The translations under genes were made by a program, and so were the position numbers. A DNA stretch of 64,000 bases from Andrena cerasifolii (taxonomy: Eukaryota; Arthropoda; Insecta; Hymenoptera; Andrenidae), in NCBI RefSeq assembly GCF_050908995.1, contig NW_027485003.1, positions 1 through 64,000 on the forward strand, written 5' to 3'. The notes beneath the pieces were generated by a model. The model did not search any database. It saw only the letters and a program-made list of their open reading frames with translations, and was not told the DNA's origin. This document shows positions 14,601 through 24,987 of the stretch, one piece after another. How positions within the stretch are numbered: the first letter of the stretch is position 1; each line of letters opens with the position of its first letter.

Positions 14601-17600
14601 CATCTGCGCCACTTCTCGCTCATTGATTTGCTCTCCGGAGACGTTACTTTGTGCCATCTCTTTCGACGGCATGTTCTCCTTTTACAAAGCGCAATTTTAT
14701 GCGTTTAGAAAATTTTCGCCAGATTTTGGCCAATGTATCATGAGAACATGAAGTGGAAAGAGGTATACTAAATTTCAGCTTCAAAGGCATCGCCTTAAAG
14801 TTGCCAAAAGAGGCGCAGGCCTTTCAAGAGGTGTTCGAAAATTCTGCGTCTCTTCGTTAAACAGTCACTGTCTCGAAACATCTGCGCCACTTCTCGCTCT
14901 TTGATTTGCTCTCCGGACACGTTACTTTGTGCCACCTCTTTCGACGGCATGTTCTCCTGTTACAAAGCCAAAATTTGTGCATTCTGAAAATATTCGCCAG
15001 ATTTTGGCCAATATATAAGGAGAACATGAAGTGGAAAGAGGTATACTAACTTTCAGCTTCAGAGCCATCGCCTTAAAGTTGCAAATAAGAGGCGGAGGCC
15101 TTTCAAGAGGCGTTCGAAAATACTGCGTCTCTTTGTTAAGCAGTCACTGTCTCGAAACATCTGCGCCACTTCTCGCTCATTGGTTTGCTCTCGTTAGACG
15201 TTACTTTGTGCCACCTCTTTCGACGGCATGTTCTCCTGTTACAAAGCGCAAGTTTGTGCATTCTGAAAATATTCGCCAGATTTTGGCCAATATATAAGGA
15301 GAACATGAAGTGGAAAGAGGTATACTAACTTTCAGTTTCAAAACCATCGCCTTAAAGTTGCAAATAAGAGGCAGAGGTCTTTCAAGAGGCGTCCGAGAAA
15401 ACTCCGTCTCTTCGTTAAGCAGTCACTGTCTCGAAACATCTGCGCCACTTCTCGCGCATTGGTTTGCTCTCGTTAGACGTTACTTTGTGCCATCTCTTTC
15501 GACGGCATGTTCTCCTGTTACAAAGCGCAAGTTTGTGCATTCTGAAAATTTTCGCCAGATTTTGGCCAATATATCAGGAGAACATGAAGTGGAAAGAGGT
15601 ATACTAAATTTCAGCTTCAAAGGCATCGCCTTAAAGTGGCAAATAAGAGGCGGAGGCCTTTCAAGAGGCGTTCGAAAATACTGCGTCTCTTCGTTAAACA
15701 GTCACTGTCTCGAAACATCTGCGCCACTCCTCGCTCAATGATTTGCTCTCCGGTGATGTTACTTTGTGCCATCTCTTTCGACGGCATGTTCTCCTGTTAC
15801 AAAGCGCAATTTTGTGCATTCTGAAAATTTTCGCCAGCTTTGGCCAATATATCAGGAGAACATGAAGTGGAAAGAGGTACACTAAATTTCGACTTCAAAG
15901 GCATCGCTTTAAAGTTGCTAATAAGAGGCGCATTCCTTTCAAGAGGCTTTCGAAAATTCTGCGTCTCTTCGTTAAACAGTCACTGTCTCGAAACATCTGC
16001 GCCACTTCTCGCTCTTTGATTTGCTCTCCGGACACGTTACTTTGTGCCATCTCTTTCGACGGCATGTTCTCCTGTTACAAAGCCAAAATTTGTGCATTCT
16101 CGAAATTTTCGCCTAGTTTTGGCCAATATATCATGAGAACATGAAGTGGAAAGAGGTATACTAAATTTCGGCTTCAAAGGCATCGCTTTAAAGGTGCCAA
16201 AAGAGGCGCAGGCCTTTCAAGAGGTGTTCGAAAATTCTGCGTCTCTTCGTTAAACAGTCACTGTCTCGAAACATCTGCGCCACTTCTCGCTCATTGATTT
16301 GCTCTCCGGAGACGATACTTTGTGCCATCTCTTTCGACGGCATGTTCTCCTTTTACAAAGCGCAATTTTGTGCGTTCTGAAAATTTTCGCCAGATTTTGG
16401 CCAATATATCAGGAGAACATGAAGTGGAAAGAGGTATACTAAATTTCAGCTTCAAAGGCATCGCCTTAAAGTGGCAAATAAGAGGCGGAGGCCTTTCAAG
16501 AGGCGTTCGAAAATACTGCGTCTCTTCGTTAAGCAGCCACTGTCTCGAAACATCTGCGCCACTTCTCGCGCATTGGTTTGCTCTCCGGACACGTTACTTT
16601 GTGCCATCTCTTTCGACAGCGTGTTCTCCTGTTACAAAGCCCAATTTTGTGCATTCTGAAAATTTTCGCCAGATTTCTGCGTCTCTTCGTTAAACAGTCA
16701 CTGTCTCGAAACATCTGCGCCACTTCTCGCTCATTGATTTGCTCTCCGGAGACGATACTTTGTGCCATCTCTTTCGACGGCATGTTCTCCTCTTACAAAG
16801 CGCAATTTTGTGCGTTTAGAAAATTTTCGCCAGATTTTGGCCAATGTATCATGAGAACATGAAGTGGAAAGAGGTATACTATATTTCAGCTTCAAAGCAA
16901 TCGCCTTAAAGTTGCAAATAAGAGGCGGAGGCCTTTCAAGAGGCGTTCGAAAATACTGCGTCTCTTCGTTAAACAGTCACTGTCCCGATACATCTGCGCC
17001 ACTCCTCGCTCATTGGTTTGCTCTCCGGAGACGTTACTTTGTGCCATCACTTTCGACGGCATGTTTTCCTGTTACAAAGCGCAATTTTGTGCGTTCTGAT
17101 AATTTTCGCCAGATTTTGGCCAATGTATCATGAGAACATGAAGTGGAAAGAGGTATACTAAATTTCAGTTTCAAAGCCATCGCCTTAAAGTTGCAAATAA
17201 GAGGCGGAGGCCTTTCAAGAGGCGTTCGATAATACTGCGTCTCTTCGTTAAGCAGTCACTGTCTCGAAACATCGGCGCCACTTCTCGCTCATTGGTTTGC
17301 TCTCGTTAGACGTTACTTTGTGCCACCTCTTTCGACGGCATGTTCTCCTGTTACAAAGCGCAAGTTTGTGCATTCTGAAAATATTCGCCAGATTTTGGCC
17401 AATATATAAGGAGAACATGAAGTGGAAAGAGGTATACTAACTTTCAGTTTCAAAACCATCGCCTTAAAGTTGCTAATAAGAGGCAGAGGCCTTTCAAGAG
17501 GCGTTCGAGAATACTCCGTCTCTTCGTTAAGCAGTCACTGTCTCGAAACATCTGCGCCACTTCTCGCTCATTGGTTTGCTCTCGTTAGACGTTACTTTGT

Positions 17601-20105
17601 GCCACCTCTTTCGACGGCATGTTCTCCTGTTACAAAGCGCAAGTTTGTGCATTCTGAAAATATTCGCCAGATTTTGGCCAATATATAAGGAGAACATGAA
17701 GTGGAAAGAGGTATACTAACTTTCAGCTTCAAAGCCATCGCCTTAAAGTTGCAAATAAGAGGCGGAGGCCTTTCAAGAGGCGTTCGAAAATACTGCGTCT
17801 CTTCGTTAAGCAGTCACTGTCTCGAAACATCTGCGCCACTTCTCGCTCATTGGTTTGCTCTCGTTAGACGTTACTTTGTGCCATCTCTTTCGACGGCATG
17901 TTCTCCTGTTACAAAGCGCAAGTTTGTGCATTCTGAAAATATTCGCCAGATTTTGGCCAATATATAAGGAGAACATAAAGTGGAAAGAGGTATACTAACT
18001 TTCAGTTTCAAAACCATCGCCTTAAAGTTGCAAATAAGAGGCGGAGGCCTTTCAAGAGGCGTTCGAGAATACTCCGTCTCTTCGTTAAGCAGTCACTGTC
18101 TCGAAACATCTGCGCCACTTCTCGCGCATTGGTTTGCTCTCGTTAGACGTTACTTTGTGCCATCTCTTTCGACGGCATGTTCTCCTGTTACAAAGCGCAA
18201 TTTTGTGCATTCTGAAAATTTTCGCCAGCTTTGGCCAATATATCAGGAGAACATGAAGTGGAAAGAGGTACACTAAATTTCGACTCCAAAGGCATCGCTT
18301 TAAAGTTGCTAATAAGAGGCGCATTCCTTTCAAGAGGCTTTCGAAAATTCTGCGTCTCTTCGTTTAACAGTCACTGTCTCGAAACATCTGCGCCACTTCT
18401 CGCTCATTGATTTGCTCTCCGGAGACGTTACTTTGTGCCATCTCTTTCGACGGCATGTTCTCCTTTTACAAAGCGCAATTTTGTGCGTTTAGAAAATTTT
18501 CGCCAGATTTTGGCCAATGTATCATGAGAACATGAAGTGGAAAGAGGTATACTAAATTTCAGCTTCAAAGGCATCGCCTTAAAGTTGCCAAAAGAGGCGC
18601 AGGCCTTTCAAGAGGTGTTCGAAAATTCTGCGTCTCTTCGTTAAACAGTCACTGTCTCGAAACATCTGCGCCACTTCTCGCTCTTTGATTTGCTCTCCGG
18701 ACACGTTACTTTGTGCCACCTCTTTCGACGGCATGTTCTCCTGTTACAAAGCCAAAATTTGTGCATTCTGAAAATATTCGCCAGATTTTGGCCAATATAT
18801 AAGGAGAACATGAAGTGGAAAGAGGTATACTAACTTTCAGCTTCAGAGCCATCGCCTTAAAGTTGCAAATAAGAGGCGGAGGCCTTTCAAGAGGCGTTCG
18901 AAAATACTGCGTCTCTTCGTTAAGCAGTCACTGTCTCGAAACATCTGCGCCACTTCTCGCTCATTGGTTTGCTCTCGTTAGACGTTACTTTGTGCCACCT
19001 CTTTCGACGGCATGTTCTCCTGTTACAAAGCGCAAGTTTGTGCATTCTGAAAATATTCGCCAGATTTTGGCCAATATATAAGGAGAACATGAAGTGGAAA
19101 GAGGTATACTAACTTTCAGTTTCAAAACCATCGCCTTAAAGTTGCAAATAAGAGGCAGAGGCCTTTCAAGAGGCGTTCGAGAATACTCCTTCTCTTCGTT
19201 AAGCAGTCACTGTCTCGAAACATCTGCGCCACTTCTCGCGCATTGGTTTGCTCTCGTTAGACGTTACTTTGTGCCATCTCTTTCGACGGCATGTTCTCCT
19301 GTTACAAAGCGCAAGTTTGTGCATTCTGAAAATTTTCGCCAGATTTTGGCCAATATATCAGGAGAACATGAAGTGGAAAGAGGTATACTAAATTTCAGCT
19401 TCAAAGGCATCGCCTTAAAGTGGCAAATAAGAGGCGGAGGCCTTTCAAGAGGCGTTCGAAAATACTGCGTCTCTTCGTTAAACAGTCACTGTCTCGAAAC
19501 ATCTGCGCCACTCCTCGCTCAATGATTTGCTCTCCGGTGATGTTACTTTGTGCCATCTCTTTCGACGGCATGTTCTCCTGTTACAAAGCGCAATTTTGTG
19601 CATTCTGAAAATTTTCGCCAGCTTTGGCCAATATATCAGGAGAACATGAAGTGGAAAGAGGTACACTAAATTTCGACTTCAAAGGCATCGCTTTAAAGTT
19701 GCTAATAAGAGGCGCATTCCTTTCAAGAGGCTTTCGAAAATTCTGCGTCTCTTCGTTAAACAGTCACTGTCTCGAAACATCTGCGCCACTTCTCGCTCTT
19801 TGATTTGCTCTCCGGACACGTTACTTTGTGCCATCTCTTTCGACGGCATGTTCTCCTGTTACAAAGCCAAAATTTGTGCATTCTCGAAATTTTCGCCTAG
19901 TTTTGGCCAATATATCATGAGAACATGAAGTGGAAAGAGGTATACTAAATTTCGGCTTCAAAGGCATCGCTTTAAAGGTGCCAAAAGAGGCGCAGGCCTT
20001 TCAAGAGGTGTTCGAAAATTCTGCGTCTCTTCGTTAAACAGTCACTGTCTCGAAACATCTGCGCCACTTCTCGCTCATTGATTTGCTCTCCGGAGACGAT
20101 ACTTT

Positions 20106-21777
20106 GTGCCATCTCTTTCGACGGCATGTTCTCCTTTTACAAAGCGCAATTTTGTGCGTTCTGAAAATTTTCGCCAGATTTTGGCCAATATATCAGGAGA
20201 ACATGAAGTGGAAAGAGGTATACTAAATTTCAGCTTCAAAGGCATCGCCTTAAAGTGGCAAATAAGAGGCGGAGGCCTTTCAAGAGGCGTTCGAAAATAC
20301 TGCGTCTCTTCGTTAAACAGCCACTGTCCCGAAACATCTGCGCCACTCCTCGCTCATTGGTTTGCTCTCCGGAGACGTTACTTTGTGCCATCTCTTTCGA
20401 CGGCATGTTTTCCTGTTACAAAGCGCAATTTTGTGCGTTCTGAAAATTTTCGCCAGATTTTGGCCAATATATCAGGAGAACATGAAGTGGAAAGAGGTAT
20501 ACTAACTTTCAGTTTCAAAACCATCGCCTTAAAGTTGCAAATAAGAGGCGGAGGCCTTTCAAGAGGCGTTCGAGAATACTCCGTCTCTTCGTTAAGCAGT
20601 CACTGTCTCGAAACATCTGCGCCACTTCTCGCTCTTTGATTTGCTCTCCGGACACGTTACTTTGTGCCATCTCTTTCGACAGCGTGTTCTCCTGTTACAA
20701 AGCCCAATTTTGTGCATTCTCGAAATTTTCGCCTAGTTTTGGCCAATATATCATGAGAACATGAAGTGGAAAGAGGTATACTAAATTTCGGCTTCAAAGG
20801 CATCGCTTTAAAGGTGCCAAAAGAGGCGCAGGCCTTTCAAGAGGTGTTCGAAAATTCTGCGTCTCTTCGTTAAACAGTCACTGTCTCGAAACATCTGCGC
20901 CACTTCTCGCTCATTGATTTGCTCTCCGGAGACGATACTTTGTGCCATCTCTTTCGACGGCATGTTCTCCTTTTACAAAGCGCAATTTTGTGCGTTCTGA
21001 AAATTTTCGCCAGATTTTGGCCAATATATCAGGAGAACATGAAGTGGAAAGAGGTATACTAAATTTCAGCTTCAAAGGCATCGCCTTAAAGTGGCAAATA
21101 AGAGGCGGAGGCCTTTCAAGAGGCGTTCGAAAATACTGCGTCTCTTCGTTAAACAGCCACTGTCCCGAAACATCTGCGCCACTCCTCGCTCATTGGTTTG
21201 CTCTCCGGAGACGTTACTTTGTGCCATCTCTTTCGACGGCATGTTTTCCTGTTACAAAGCGCAATTTTGTGCGTTCTGAAAATTTTCGCCAGATTTTGGC
21301 CAATATATCAGGAGAACATGAAGTGGAAAGAGGTATACTAACTTTCAGTTTCAAAACCATCGCCTTAAAGTTGCAAATAAGAGGCGGAGGCCTTTCAAGA
21401 GGCGTTCGAGAATACTCCGTCTCTTCGTTAAGCAGTCACTGTCTCGAAACATCTGCGCCACTTCTCGCTCTTTGATTTGCTCTCCGGACACGTTACTTTG
21501 TGCCATCTCTTTCGACAGCGTGTTCTCCTGTTACAAAGCCCAATTTTGTGCATTCTGAAAATTTTCGCCAGATTTTGGCCAATATATCAGGAGAACATGA
21601 AGTGGAAAGAGGTATACTAAATTTCAGCTTCAAAGGCATCGCCTTAAAGTTGCCAAAAGAGGCGCAGGCCTTTCAAGAGGTGTTCGAAAATTCTGCGTCT
21701 CTTCGTTAAACAGTCACTGTCTCGAAACATCTGCGCCACTTCTCGCTCATTGATTTGCTCTCCGGAGACGTTACTTT
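20106..21777. repeat. Higher-order repeat, ~836 bp (3 monomers), two copies
   Basis: Positions 20106-20941 and 20942-21777 are near-identical three-monomer blocks. The same open frames appear at 20106 and 20942, and at 20255 and 21091. Further left a six-monomer offset of 1672 bp links 12571/14243 and 13359/15031. An offset of 3784 bp links 15031/18815 and 15636/19420, which equals 14 monomers minus about 122 bp. The array therefore has several overlapping higher-order periods. Confidence 0.8.
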
Positions 21778-22624
21778 GTGCCATCACTTTCGACGGCATG
21801 TTTTCCTGTTACAAAGCGCAATTTTGTGCGTTCTGAAAATTTTCGCCAGATTTTGGCCAATGTATCATGAGAACATGAAGTGGAAAGAGGTATACTATAT
21901 TTCAGCTTCAAAGCAATCGCCTTAAAGTTGAAAATAAGAGGCGGAGGCCTTTCAAGAGGCGTTCGATAATACTGCGTCTCTTCGTTAAGCAGTCACTGTC
22001 TCGAAACATCGGCGCCACTTCTCGCTCATTGGTTTGCTCTCGTTAGACGTTACTTTGTGCCACCTCTTTCGACGGCATGTTCTCCTGTTACAAAGCGCAA
22101 GTTTGTGCATTCTGAAAATATTCGCCAGATTTTGGCCAATATATAAGGAGAACATGAAGTGGAAAGAGGTATACTAACTTTCAGCTTCAAAGCCATCGCC
22201 TTAAAGTTGCAAATAAGAGGCGGAGGCCTTTCAAGAGGCGTTCGAGAATACTGCGTCTCTTCGTTAAGCAGTCACTGTCTCGAAACATCTGCGCCACTTC
22301 TCGCGCATTGGTTTGCTCTCGTTAGACGTTACTTTGTGCCATCTCTTTCGACGGCATGTTCTCCTGTTACAAAGCGCAAGTTTGTGCATTCTGAAAATTT
22401 TCGCCAGATTTTGGCCAATATATCAGGAGAACATGAAGTGGAAAGAGGTATACTAAATTTCGGCTTCAAAGGCATCGCTTTAAAGTTGCTAATAAGAGGC
22501 GCATTCCTTTCAAGAGGCGTTCGAAAATTCTGCGTCTTTTCGTTAAGCAGTCACTGTCTCGAAACATCTGCGCCACTTCTCGCTCATTGGTTTGCTCTCA
22601 GTAGTAAGACAAGGGGGATTCTAA

Positions 22625-22676
22625 TTCAAATTTGAGATTCAAGGTCATGATCATGACCTTGAAACTCAAATTTGAA
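22625..22676. promoter_or_regulatory. 52 bp near-perfect palindrome near the Polinton left tip
   Basis: The arms are TTCAAATTTGAG... and ...CTCAAATTTGAA around the core AAGGTCATGATCATGACCTT. One mismatch is visible in the left copy; the right copy (38932-38983) is perfect. It lies 25 bp from the terminus. The core contains two inverted copies of TCAAGGTCA, which matches the extended half-site bound by monomeric nuclear receptors of the FTZ-F1/ERR type. A cruciform or hairpin role in end recognition is equally possible. Confidence 0.85.
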
Positions 22677-22740
22677 AATTTGTTTTTTTGTCGGCGGGCT
22701 GGCGGCGGATGACGTCATAGAGATGGCGGAGTGGTGGGGG

Positions 22741-22915
22741 GTATCATCGAGGAGGAGGAGGTGGAACCGCGGGGTGACGGTGCGGGGGTATCATCGAGGA
22801 GGAGGAGGAGGAACCGCGGGGTGACGGTGCGCTACTCTGGAGCGTGGTGGTACAGACTGTCGGTAAGGAAGGTGTTACTCTGTAGCGTGGTACAACAGAC
22901 TGTCGGTAAGGAAGG
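22741..22915. repeat. Two short tandem duplications in the TIR
   Basis: A GC-rich segment starting GTATCATCGAGGAGGAGG and ending near GGGGTGACGGTGC is present twice with ~47 bp spacing (22741 and 22788). It is followed by two copies of a ~40 bp segment (TACTCTG..AGCGTGGT...GACTGTCGGTAAGGAAGG) at 22833 and 22876. Both duplications are also present in the right TIR (about 38693-38867), so they predate the insertion. No coding potential is supported. Confidence 0.85.
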
Positions 22916-22956
22916 AAATATTAATTTTATGATATTAATATAAATGAAAAAACTTC

Positions 22957-23031
22957 TCGGGGCGACGGGGCTCGAACCCAAGACCTCCGCGGTACGAGTC
23001 AGCCGCCTAACCAACTCCCCCAAACGCCGTC
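22957..23031 (-). tRNA. tRNA-like Pol III unit in left TIR (degenerate)
   Basis: Read on the minus strand this 75 nt segment has a box A-like TGGGGGAGTTGG (one position off TGGCNNAGTGG), a box B GGTTCGAGCCC (10 of 11 to GGTTCGANTCC), and TTTTTT shortly after the end as a Pol III terminator. The T-stem has three G-C pairs plus a wobble around loop TTCGAGC, and the inner four acceptor pairs (GGCG/CGCC) form. The D-stem, anticodon stem and outer acceptor pairs do not form well. The loop-like CTCGTAC hints at a CGT anticodon (Thr), but the stem around it is broken. More likely a tRNA-derived promoter or RNA than a working tRNA. Confidence 0.45.
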
Positions 23032-23091
23032 TCTGACATTAGTCTTTTCCGAATGGTACATATAGCGAAACCAACGGAGCGTCACATATGT

Positions 23092-23154
<63 letters not shown>
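23092..23154. repeat. (AC)n microsatellite
   Basis: About 31 uninterrupted AC units next to the palindrome GTCACATATGTGAC. The right-TIR counterpart (38474-38512, TG strand) is about 20 units, which accounts for the TIR length difference. Confidence 0.97.
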
Positions 23155-23156
<2 letters not shown>

Positions 23157-23582
23157 CGTCGACGTATAATAATTTATTTTTATGAGAAATTTTATCAGAA
23201 ATTGTTTCGAACGATGTCGGGAAAGATCGGCGTTTCTCGACGCCGCGTCTTCGAGGGAAAGAGATGGAGCATTACTTTAAAGTCAAAATTCTAGGAGGGA
23301 AAGAGACACCACTACATAGGGGATAGAATCGCATGCATTCTAAAGCTAACAGTATTTCAAAGCGTTCCGATTTAACGTCGCTGCGTATCGCGCGATCTCG
23401 CGTAATTCGACTCCTCTGGAGCAGCCGTGCAGGGTGATGTCACTTGGCGGCGCGAAGAATGAAATGTAACACAGAAACGCGGAATCTTAAAATTAGATGG
23501 CGGGGAGGATGATGGGTGAATGCAATGGAGAAATAATATAGGTTTAAGATATATATTGTTACAAATCATAAAAGAATATAAT

Positions 23583-24413
23583 TTAATATTTTTTACTACG
23601 AGCATCATGCACAATATGATTGATTGCACATGCTAACAATTCACAATCAATCAATGAATGCTGTTCGAAGTGTTCGCTTTCAGAAATTAATTTTACATAA
23701 TCTGTTGGCGCGGTAGCGCTACGTAGAACGTCTACGAAAGTGGCATATTTACTGCTTACAGAGTACATATTTTCAGTTAGCCACGTATACATATGTTCAA
23801 TGCAATGATTGTACGCGAATAATTTACACATCGTGGCTTCAGTCATATATATGACAACGCGATTATCGGTGATTTTAATAAGTTGATCATCATGCATACG
23901 CGTGAACTCTAGTCGTAAATGATCAATTATAATGTGAGTTTGGGGCGATGTTGCGTTGCTGCGTAATCGTTGGAGTATGTCCACCTCGTTTTGTAGCAGG
24001 AGCTTCCACGTAGACATTGAAAAGCTTAACTCGCTGCCTTTATTGTCGGCTATGGTGATCTCAACGTGACACAAATCCATACCAATGCGAATTCCTATAG
24101 TTAGACGTTTATAAGCTGTTGCAGTCAGTGGATAATCACGCCCCAGGATCCGTACGATTGATGGTTTCGATGTTTTCATCGTTTTTAGCGATACGGATCC
24201 AGAACTGTAAGAAACAAGTACATGATATTGATACTTCGGTCGTTTTGCGTTTACAGTGAATGAAGTAAATGAAAAGTGTATAGTAACGTGTACATACCTC
24301 ATATTGGATTGTTGATGATGATGTAGTTGTTGCTGCTGTTGTTCACATTTATTTGGAAACCCACCATCGTTGCCGGCTGCGCAGGATGAATCGTTTAAGC
24401 TGTGTTTGTACAT
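23583..24413 (-). CDS. Polinton protein of unknown function, 276 aa (245 aa if spliced)
   Basis: Leftmost gene of the element, transcribed toward the left TIR. I do not recognise the family. The first ATG is at 24413; the frame opens slightly upstream without an ATG. Residues near the N-terminus form a low-complexity tract (EQQQQQ-LHHHQQ), followed by a mixed alpha/beta-looking region without membrane segments. A good intron candidate lies at 24205-24297 (GTATGT...TTTCTTACAG); its 93 nt keep the frame, so both spliced and unspliced products are open. Upstream on the minus strand, CTATTTAAG at about 24512-24520 could be a TATA element ~100 nt before the ATG. The gene is divergent from PolB. 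Its stop (TAA at 23583-23585) is only 87 bp from the inner TIR edge. Role unknown. Confidence 0.75.
   Translation of the reverse strand: MYKHSLNDSSCAAGNDGGFPNKCEQQQQQLHHHQQSNMRYVHVTIHFSFTSFTVNAKRPKYQYHVLVSYSSGSVSLKTMKTSKPSIVRILGRDYPLTATAYKRLTIGIRIGMDLCHVEITIADNKGSELSFSMSTWKLLLQNEVDILQRLRSNATSPQTHIIIDHLRLEFTRMHDDQLIKITDNRVVIYMTEATMCKLFAYNHCIEHMYTWLTENMYSVSSKYATFVDVLRSATAPTDYVKLISESEHFEQHSLIDCELLACAINHIVHDARSKKY
24205..24297 (-). other. Candidate 93 nt intron in leftmost Polinton gene
   Basis: On the minus strand the donor is GAG|GTATGTAC and the acceptor TTGTTTCTTACAG|TTC, with a pyrimidine-rich tract before the AG. Length is 31 codons and there is no stop inside, so splicing only removes residues 40-70 of the 276 aa frame. 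RNA evidence would decide. Confidence 0.6.
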
Positions 24414-24987
24414 TTTGATGTGCACTATATTTTTTTACGGAGTACCGTCTGTTCCGTCAAAGTCACTGAGGCTACTGAGCGATTGATGGAATAGCGTCCA
24501 AGAGCTCGGCTTAAATAGAGGAGCAATTGCCTCCCCCACCACAGCATTTTATTTTAAAGCTACCAATTTTTCCATAATGTTTTCCAATCTTAACATCGCA
24601 GCATATCGCGCGATTGTATGTAATTTGAGCCCCACCTTCAAGGATAAAAGTCTCGACACGTGTTGAATGTAATATAATATCTGTGAAAGCGTCGAATCTT
24701 AGAATTATGCGGCGTCAGCAGAAACTGTGTCGGATGATTTTGCGCGCTAATTCGTCATACGCGCGAATCATAGAAATAATTATGCTGTATCGGTAGAAAC
24801 CGCACAGAACCATGCTGGGACGGATCGTCGTTTTTGCACGCGGTGCATTCGAGGGAGGGGGTACGCCAAAAGAGTTAGGCAGAGATACCAAACCATGGTA
24901 TCAGTCTTAAAAAGCGCACTCTAAACTGCACAAAGCCTCAAATCGTTGCAACGTGTTGCGAGGAAAAGACATATTTCATTTACAACC
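24414..24987. promoter_or_regulatory. Divergent intergenic region with TIR-like segments
   Basis: The 574 bp between the minus-strand leftmost gene and plus-strand PolB hold no supported gene. Candidate core-promoter elements are CTATTTAAG (minus, ~24515) and CTTAAAAAG (plus, ~24907). Most of the interval resembles diverged pieces of the TIR interior, annotated separately. Confidence 0.5.
24590..24860 (+). repeat. Diverged internal copy of the inner TIR
   Basis: 24592-24712 aligns with 23375-23496 of the left TIR: shared landmarks include the start (AACATCGCAGCATATCGCGCGA against AACGTCGCTGCGTATCGCGCGA, differing at three positions), TAATTTGAGCC against TAATTCGACTC, and the end GAATCTTAGAATTA against GAATCTTAAAATTA. 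A second block near 24813-24857 (GGGACGGATCGTCGTTTTT...TTCGAGGGAGGG) matches 23219-23264 (GGGAAAGATCGGCGTTTCT...TTCGAGGGAAAG). The two blocks occur in the opposite order to the TIR, as expected from an old tandem duplication with part lost. Confidence 0.55.

Larger units (their letters stand above)
1..22599. repeat. Satellite DNA array, ~279 bp monomer
   Basis: Head-to-tail copies of one unit fill the region. The landmark GAACATGAAGTGGAAAGAGG recurs every ~279 bp (for example near 3325, 3604, 4162, 7227, 7506, 7785), giving roughly 81 monomers. Monomers differ by point changes that define several subtypes (for example CTCGTTAGACG against CTCCGGAGACG, or TATATAAGG against TATATCAGG). Because 279 is divisible by 3, long open frames run through monomers, but they start at GTG/TTG or at fortuitous ATGs and carry no recognisable domain, so I treat the array as non-coding. 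The array stops abruptly at the Polinton terminus at 22599/22600. Confidence 0.97.
22600..23496 (+). repeat. Polinton left terminal inverted repeat (~897 bp)
   Basis: Matches the reverse complement of 38132-39008 almost base for base. It ends inward at GGAATCTTAAAATTAG, beyond which the two ends diverge. The length difference (~20 bp) is explained by a longer AC microsatellite on this side. One clear substitution is visible (GACGCCGCG here against GACACCGCG in the right copy), and the near-identity argues for a young insertion. In order from the tip it contains a palindrome, a TGACGTCA (CRE-like) site at 22710-22717, two GC-rich direct duplications, a tRNA-like unit, a 14 bp palindrome GTCACATATGTGAC at 23081-23094, and the AC repeat. 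Confidence 0.97.

Noticed and set aside
1..22599. Dozens of 60-181 codon open frames in the satellite
   Set aside because: They follow the 279 bp period on both strands, mostly begin at GTG/TTG, and have no domain; overlapping frames on opposite strands are equally open.
1..22599. CENP-B box in the satellite monomer
   Set aside because: I looked for TTCGNNNNANNCGGG and found only partial matches such as TTCGTTAAGCAG, which lack the CGGG part.
22731..23023. Open frames in the left TIR (and 38582-38877 in the right TIR)
   Set aside because: One is a translation of the tRNA-like unit, the other of the GC-rich duplications; no protein signature.
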